Part shown: in pieces, positions 3,599-6,274 of the stretch
Layout: every line of letters begins with the position of its first letter
How positions within the stretch are numbered: the stretch's first letter is position 1
Assembly (NCBI GenBank): GCA_947446335.1
Contig: CANFGA010000194.1
Location: forward strand, 1 to 6,274
From: Oxalobacteraceae bacterium
Lineage (GTDB): Bacteria > Pseudomonadota > Gammaproteobacteria > Burkholderiales > Burkholderiaceae_D
Reading direction: 5' to 3'
Length of the DNA stretch: 6,274 nucleotides
Position numbers and translations under genes: made by a program
The notes under the pieces: generated by a model
Seen by the model: only the letters and a program-made list of their open reading frames with translations
Database searches by the model: none
Told to the model about the DNA's origin: nothing

Positions 3599-6274
3599 GT
3601 GCGCCTATCCTCCATTAAATTGTCCGGATTTAAGTCTTTTGTTGACCCCACCAATTTTCAGGTGCCGGGCCAACTAGTCGGCGTGGTCGGTCCCAATGGC
3701 TGTGGCAAGTCGAACATCATCGATGCGGTGCGCTGGGTGCTGGGCGAATCGAAGGCGTCGGAATTGCGCGGCGAATCGATGCAAGACGTCATCTTCAACG
3801 GTTCGACGCACCGCAAACCGGCCGGCCGGGCCTCGGTCGAATTGCTGTTCGATAATAACGATGGCAAGGCTGCCGGCCAGTGGGGCCAGTACGCCGAGAT
3901 CGCCGTCAAGCGCACGTTGACGCGCGACGGCACCTCGACCTATTACATCAACGGCCAGCCGGTGCGCCGGCGCGATATTCAAGACATTTTCCTGGGCACC
4001 GGACTCGGTCCGCGCGCCTATGCGATCATCGGCCAAGGCATGATTTCGCGCATCATCGAATCGCGGCCCGAGGAATTGCGGGTCTTTCTGGAAGAAGCTG
4101 CCGGGGTATCGAAATACAAGGAGCGCCGGCGTGAAACCGAGAACCGGCTGCAGGGCACGCGCGAGAATTTGCTGCGGCTCGATGACATCTTGCGCGAACT
4201 GGGCGCCAACCTGGAGCGTCTGGAAGCGCAGGCCCTCGTCGCGCATCGCTTCCATGCGCTGCAGGCCGATCAGGACGAGAAACAGAAGTTGCTGTGGCTG
4301 CTGCGCAAGAACGATGCGCAAAACGACCAGACCCGTTATTTTTGCGATGTAGCGCAAGCCCAGACCGATCTCGAACAGCAGACGGCGCAGTTGCGCCACG
4401 TCGAATTGTCGCTGGAGCAATTGCGCCAGTCGCATTTCTCGGTCGGCGACCGTTTGCATCAAGCCCAAGGCGATTTGTACCAGACCAATGCCGAGATCGG
4501 CAGCCTGGAAGCGCGGATCAACTTCGTGCTCGAATCGCGCACCCGCCTGCATGCTCAGTTGGCTGCACTCACTGCGCAGCGCGACCATTGGCAGCAGCAG
4601 GCGCAGCAATCCCAGGAACAGATCGAGGAAGCCGAGTACCTGCAAGAAGAGCTGGCCGAGCGCGGCGAACAAGCCCAGGCTCGGGCCGAGCAGCAGCAAG
4701 AGCAGCTGCCGGGGCTCGATGCGGCGTGGCGCGATGCACAGCGTTCAAGCACCGAGGCGCGCTCAAGCATCATGCAGGCGCAGCAGCAGCTGGAACTGGA
4801 ATCGGCGCATCAGCGCAATGCTTCGAGCATTCTGGCCAGTCTGGCCGCGCGCCGCGAGCGTTTGCAGCTGGAAAAAAAGGGCTGGGCCCAGCCCGATCAA
4901 GGCCACTTGGCCAACCTGAAGCTGGAGCTCGAAGAAAAGCAGCAGGCGCTCGAAGAGCTCGGTTTCGATCTGGAACTGGCGCTCGAACAGCAGCCGCAAC
5001 TCGAGCAGCAGCGCCAGTTGGCGCAGAGCCTGGTCAATGCCGAAACGGCCGAGCGGGCCCAGTTGCAGGCGCGCTTGCATGCACTGCAGCAATTGCAGCA
5101 GCGGGTCCAGGCGCAAGGCAAGGTTCAGCCATGGCTGCAGCGCCATGGACTGGAGCAGTTGCCGCGCATCTGGCAGCAGTTGCGCATCGAACCGGGCTGG
5201 GAAACGGCGCTGGAATCGGTGCTGCGCGAGCGCGCTAGCGCGCTGCAGGTGTCGAACATCGATCTGGTCCGCGGTTTTTTCGGCGATGCGCCGCCCGCCA
5301 AGCTGGCGCTGTTCGCGCCCTTGATGGGTTTGGTCGAACCGGCTGCGCCGCCTGGCTTGCAGCCTTTCATCGCGCTGCTGAAATTGAACGATCCGCTCTT
5401 GCGCGGCGTGTTGCAAGATTGGCTGCACGATGTCTTTGTCGAGGGCGATGCCGGCGCAGCGCTGAGCGATCGCGCCAAACTGCCGCCCGGTGGCTGTTTT
5501 GTCACGCGCGAAGGGCATTTGATCACGGCCACTTGCGTGCGTTTTTATGCGGCCGATTCGGAGCAGGAAGGGATGCTGGGTCGCCAGCAAGAAATCGATA
5601 ATCTCGACAAGCAATCGCGCGCGCAGCAATTGCTGGCCGAGCAAGCGATCTCGGACTCGGTGCGCGCCGAAGCTGCGGCGAGCGCCTTGACGCGCCAATT
5701 GACCGACCTGCGTCAGCGCTCGAGCAGCTTGACGCAAGCGGTGCATGGCTTGCAGATCGAGCTCGTGAAGCGCTCCGAGATCGAGGCGCGTCTGGATCAG
5801 CGCAGCGCCCAGATCCACTCCGATCTGGCCGAGATCGCCGCGCAAGAAGCCGAGCAGATGCAAGTGAAGTTTGAGTCGGAACAGAAATTCGAGCAGCGCG
5901 ACGCCGACCTGGCCACGCTGCAATGCGATTACGAGGATGGCCAGACCCGCTTTCTGCGTCTGGAGCAACAGTTGGCCGAGGCGCGGGCACAGTTGCGCGA
6001 ACTCGAAAGGGCGGCCCAGGAAGCCCAATTCGCGCACAAGTCGCAGCGCAGCAAGATCGACGAATTGCGTCGCAATATCGTCACCGCCAGCACCCAGGCG
6101 ACACAACTGGCAGCGAGCTTGCAAGCGGGTCAACTGGAACTGGACAATCTCGATAGCGACGCCTTTGACGATGGCTTGCAAGCGTTGCTGGCGCGTCGCG
6201 TCAGCGGCGAGAGCGCGTTGTCCAGTGCGCGCCAGGAACTCGATCAGGTCGCGCAGCAATTGCGTGCTCTGGAA
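3599..6274 (+). CDS. smc: Chromosome partition protein Smc (3' partial)
   Basis: 892 codons in one open frame run off the right edge. Smc forms a dimeric ring-like ATPase with ScpA/ScpB that compacts and helps segregate the chromosome. The N-terminal half-ATPase begins at once (IKLSGFKSFVDPT at 6-18) and has Walker A GPNGCGKSN at 31-39 with K37. The signature IIGQGMISRIIESRPEEL starts at 143 and EEAAGVSKYKERRRE at 165-177. A long Gln/Glu/Ala/Leu-rich coiled coil spans about 178-505, the hinge about 507-662 (ending GMLGRQQEI), and the returning coil 663-892. Full-length homologues are near 1170 residues, so about 280 codons remain outside, including the LSGGE signature and Walker B. The GTG at 3599 is chosen because homology begins there; its ribosome site is poor (AGGA is 17 nt away). 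In related bacteria zipA and ligA often follow, which cannot be checked here. No frameshift was seen. Confidence 0.97.
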   Translation, partial: MRLSSIKLSGFKSFVDPTNFQVPGQLVGVVGPNGCGKSNIIDAVRWVLGESKASELRGESMQDVIFNGSTHRKPAGRASVELLFDNNDGKAAGQWGQYAEIAVKRTLTRDGTSTYYINGQPVRRRDIQDIFLGTGLGPRAYAIIGQGMISRIIESRPEELRVFLEEAAGVSKYKERRRETENRLQGTRENLLRLDDILRELGANLERLEAQALVAHRFHALQADQDEKQKLLWLLRKNDAQNDQTRYFCDVAQAQTDLEQQTAQLRHVELSLEQLRQSHFSVGDRLHQAQGDLYQTNAEIGSLEARINFVLESRTRLHAQLAALTAQRDHWQQQAQQSQEQIEEAEYLQEELAERGEQAQARAEQQQEQLPGLDAAWRDAQRSSTEARSSIMQAQQQLELESAHQRNASSILASLAARRERLQLEKKGWAQPDQGHLANLKLELEEKQQALEELGFDLELALEQQPQLEQQRQLAQSLVNAETAERAQLQARLHALQQLQQRVQAQGKVQPWLQRHGLEQLPRIWQQLRIEPGWETALESVLRERASALQVSNIDLVRGFFGDAPPAKLALFAPLMGLVEPAAPPGLQPFIALLKLNDPLLRGVLQDWLHDVFVEGDAGAALSDRAKLPPGGCFVTREGHLITATCVRFYAADSEQEGMLGRQQEIDNLDKQSRAQQLLAEQAISDSVRAEAAASALTRQLTDLRQRSSSLTQAVHGLQIELVKRSEIEARLDQRSAQIHSDLAEIAAQEAEQMQVKFESEQKFEQRDADLATLQCDYEDGQTRFLRLEQQLAEARAQLRELERAAQEAQFAHKSQRSKIDELRRNIVTASTQATQLAASLQAGQLELDNLDSDAFDDGLQALLARRVSGESALSSARQELDQVAQQLRALE

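Noticed and set aside
3674..6259. Long open frames on the minus strand opposite smc (two stretches, about 340 and 500 codons)
   Set aside because: They are in codon register with smc and stay open because smc rarely uses TTA, CTA or TCA codons. The translations are Leu/Gln/Arg-rich mirror images of the coiled coil with no domain, and smc itself is unmistakable.

Overview
The window looks like chromosomal DNA of a GC-rich betaproteobacterium, probably order Burkholderiales and perhaps family Oxalobacteraceae. The grounds are high G+C, strongly GC-biased third codon positions, and an Smc N-terminus of the type I recall from that group. No database was searched. No tRNA, rRNA, CRISPR array, insertion sequence or phage gene is visible.

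Layout, left to right. (1) 1-975, + strand: the 3' part of a response-regulator-type c-di-GMP phosphodiesterase (end of a REC domain, then a complete EAL domain with all key catalytic residues). (2) 963-1658, - strand: a secreted outer-membrane beta-barrel protein resembling the CarO family, tail-to-tail with gene 1 and overlapping it by 13 bp. It has its own extended -10 promoter. (3) 1751-2465, - strand: a two-gene unit of gcvH (lipoyl carrier of the glycine cleavage system) and a 107-residue membrane protein. A near-consensus sigma70 promoter (TTGACA-17-TATATT) precedes it with a leader of about 164 nt, and a terminator-like dyad closes it. (4) 2841-3383, + strand: a small ClpP-like serine peptidase homologue with an apparently complete Ser-His-Asp triad, divergent from gcvH. 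(5) 3599 to the window end, + strand: the first 892 codons of smc, open through the right edge. This is the largest gene here.

The genes do not form one pathway. They are separate units: c-di-GMP turnover, an envelope porin-like protein, one-carbon/glycine metabolism, a peptidase of unknown target, and chromosome organisation. I see no convincing new multi-gene system. The points most worth a second look are non-coding: the gcvH leader hairpin, the dyad shared by the gcvH-unit terminator and the outer-membrane-protein promoter, and overlapping alternative hairpins upstream of smc. The stand-alone ClpP homologue is the least explained protein.
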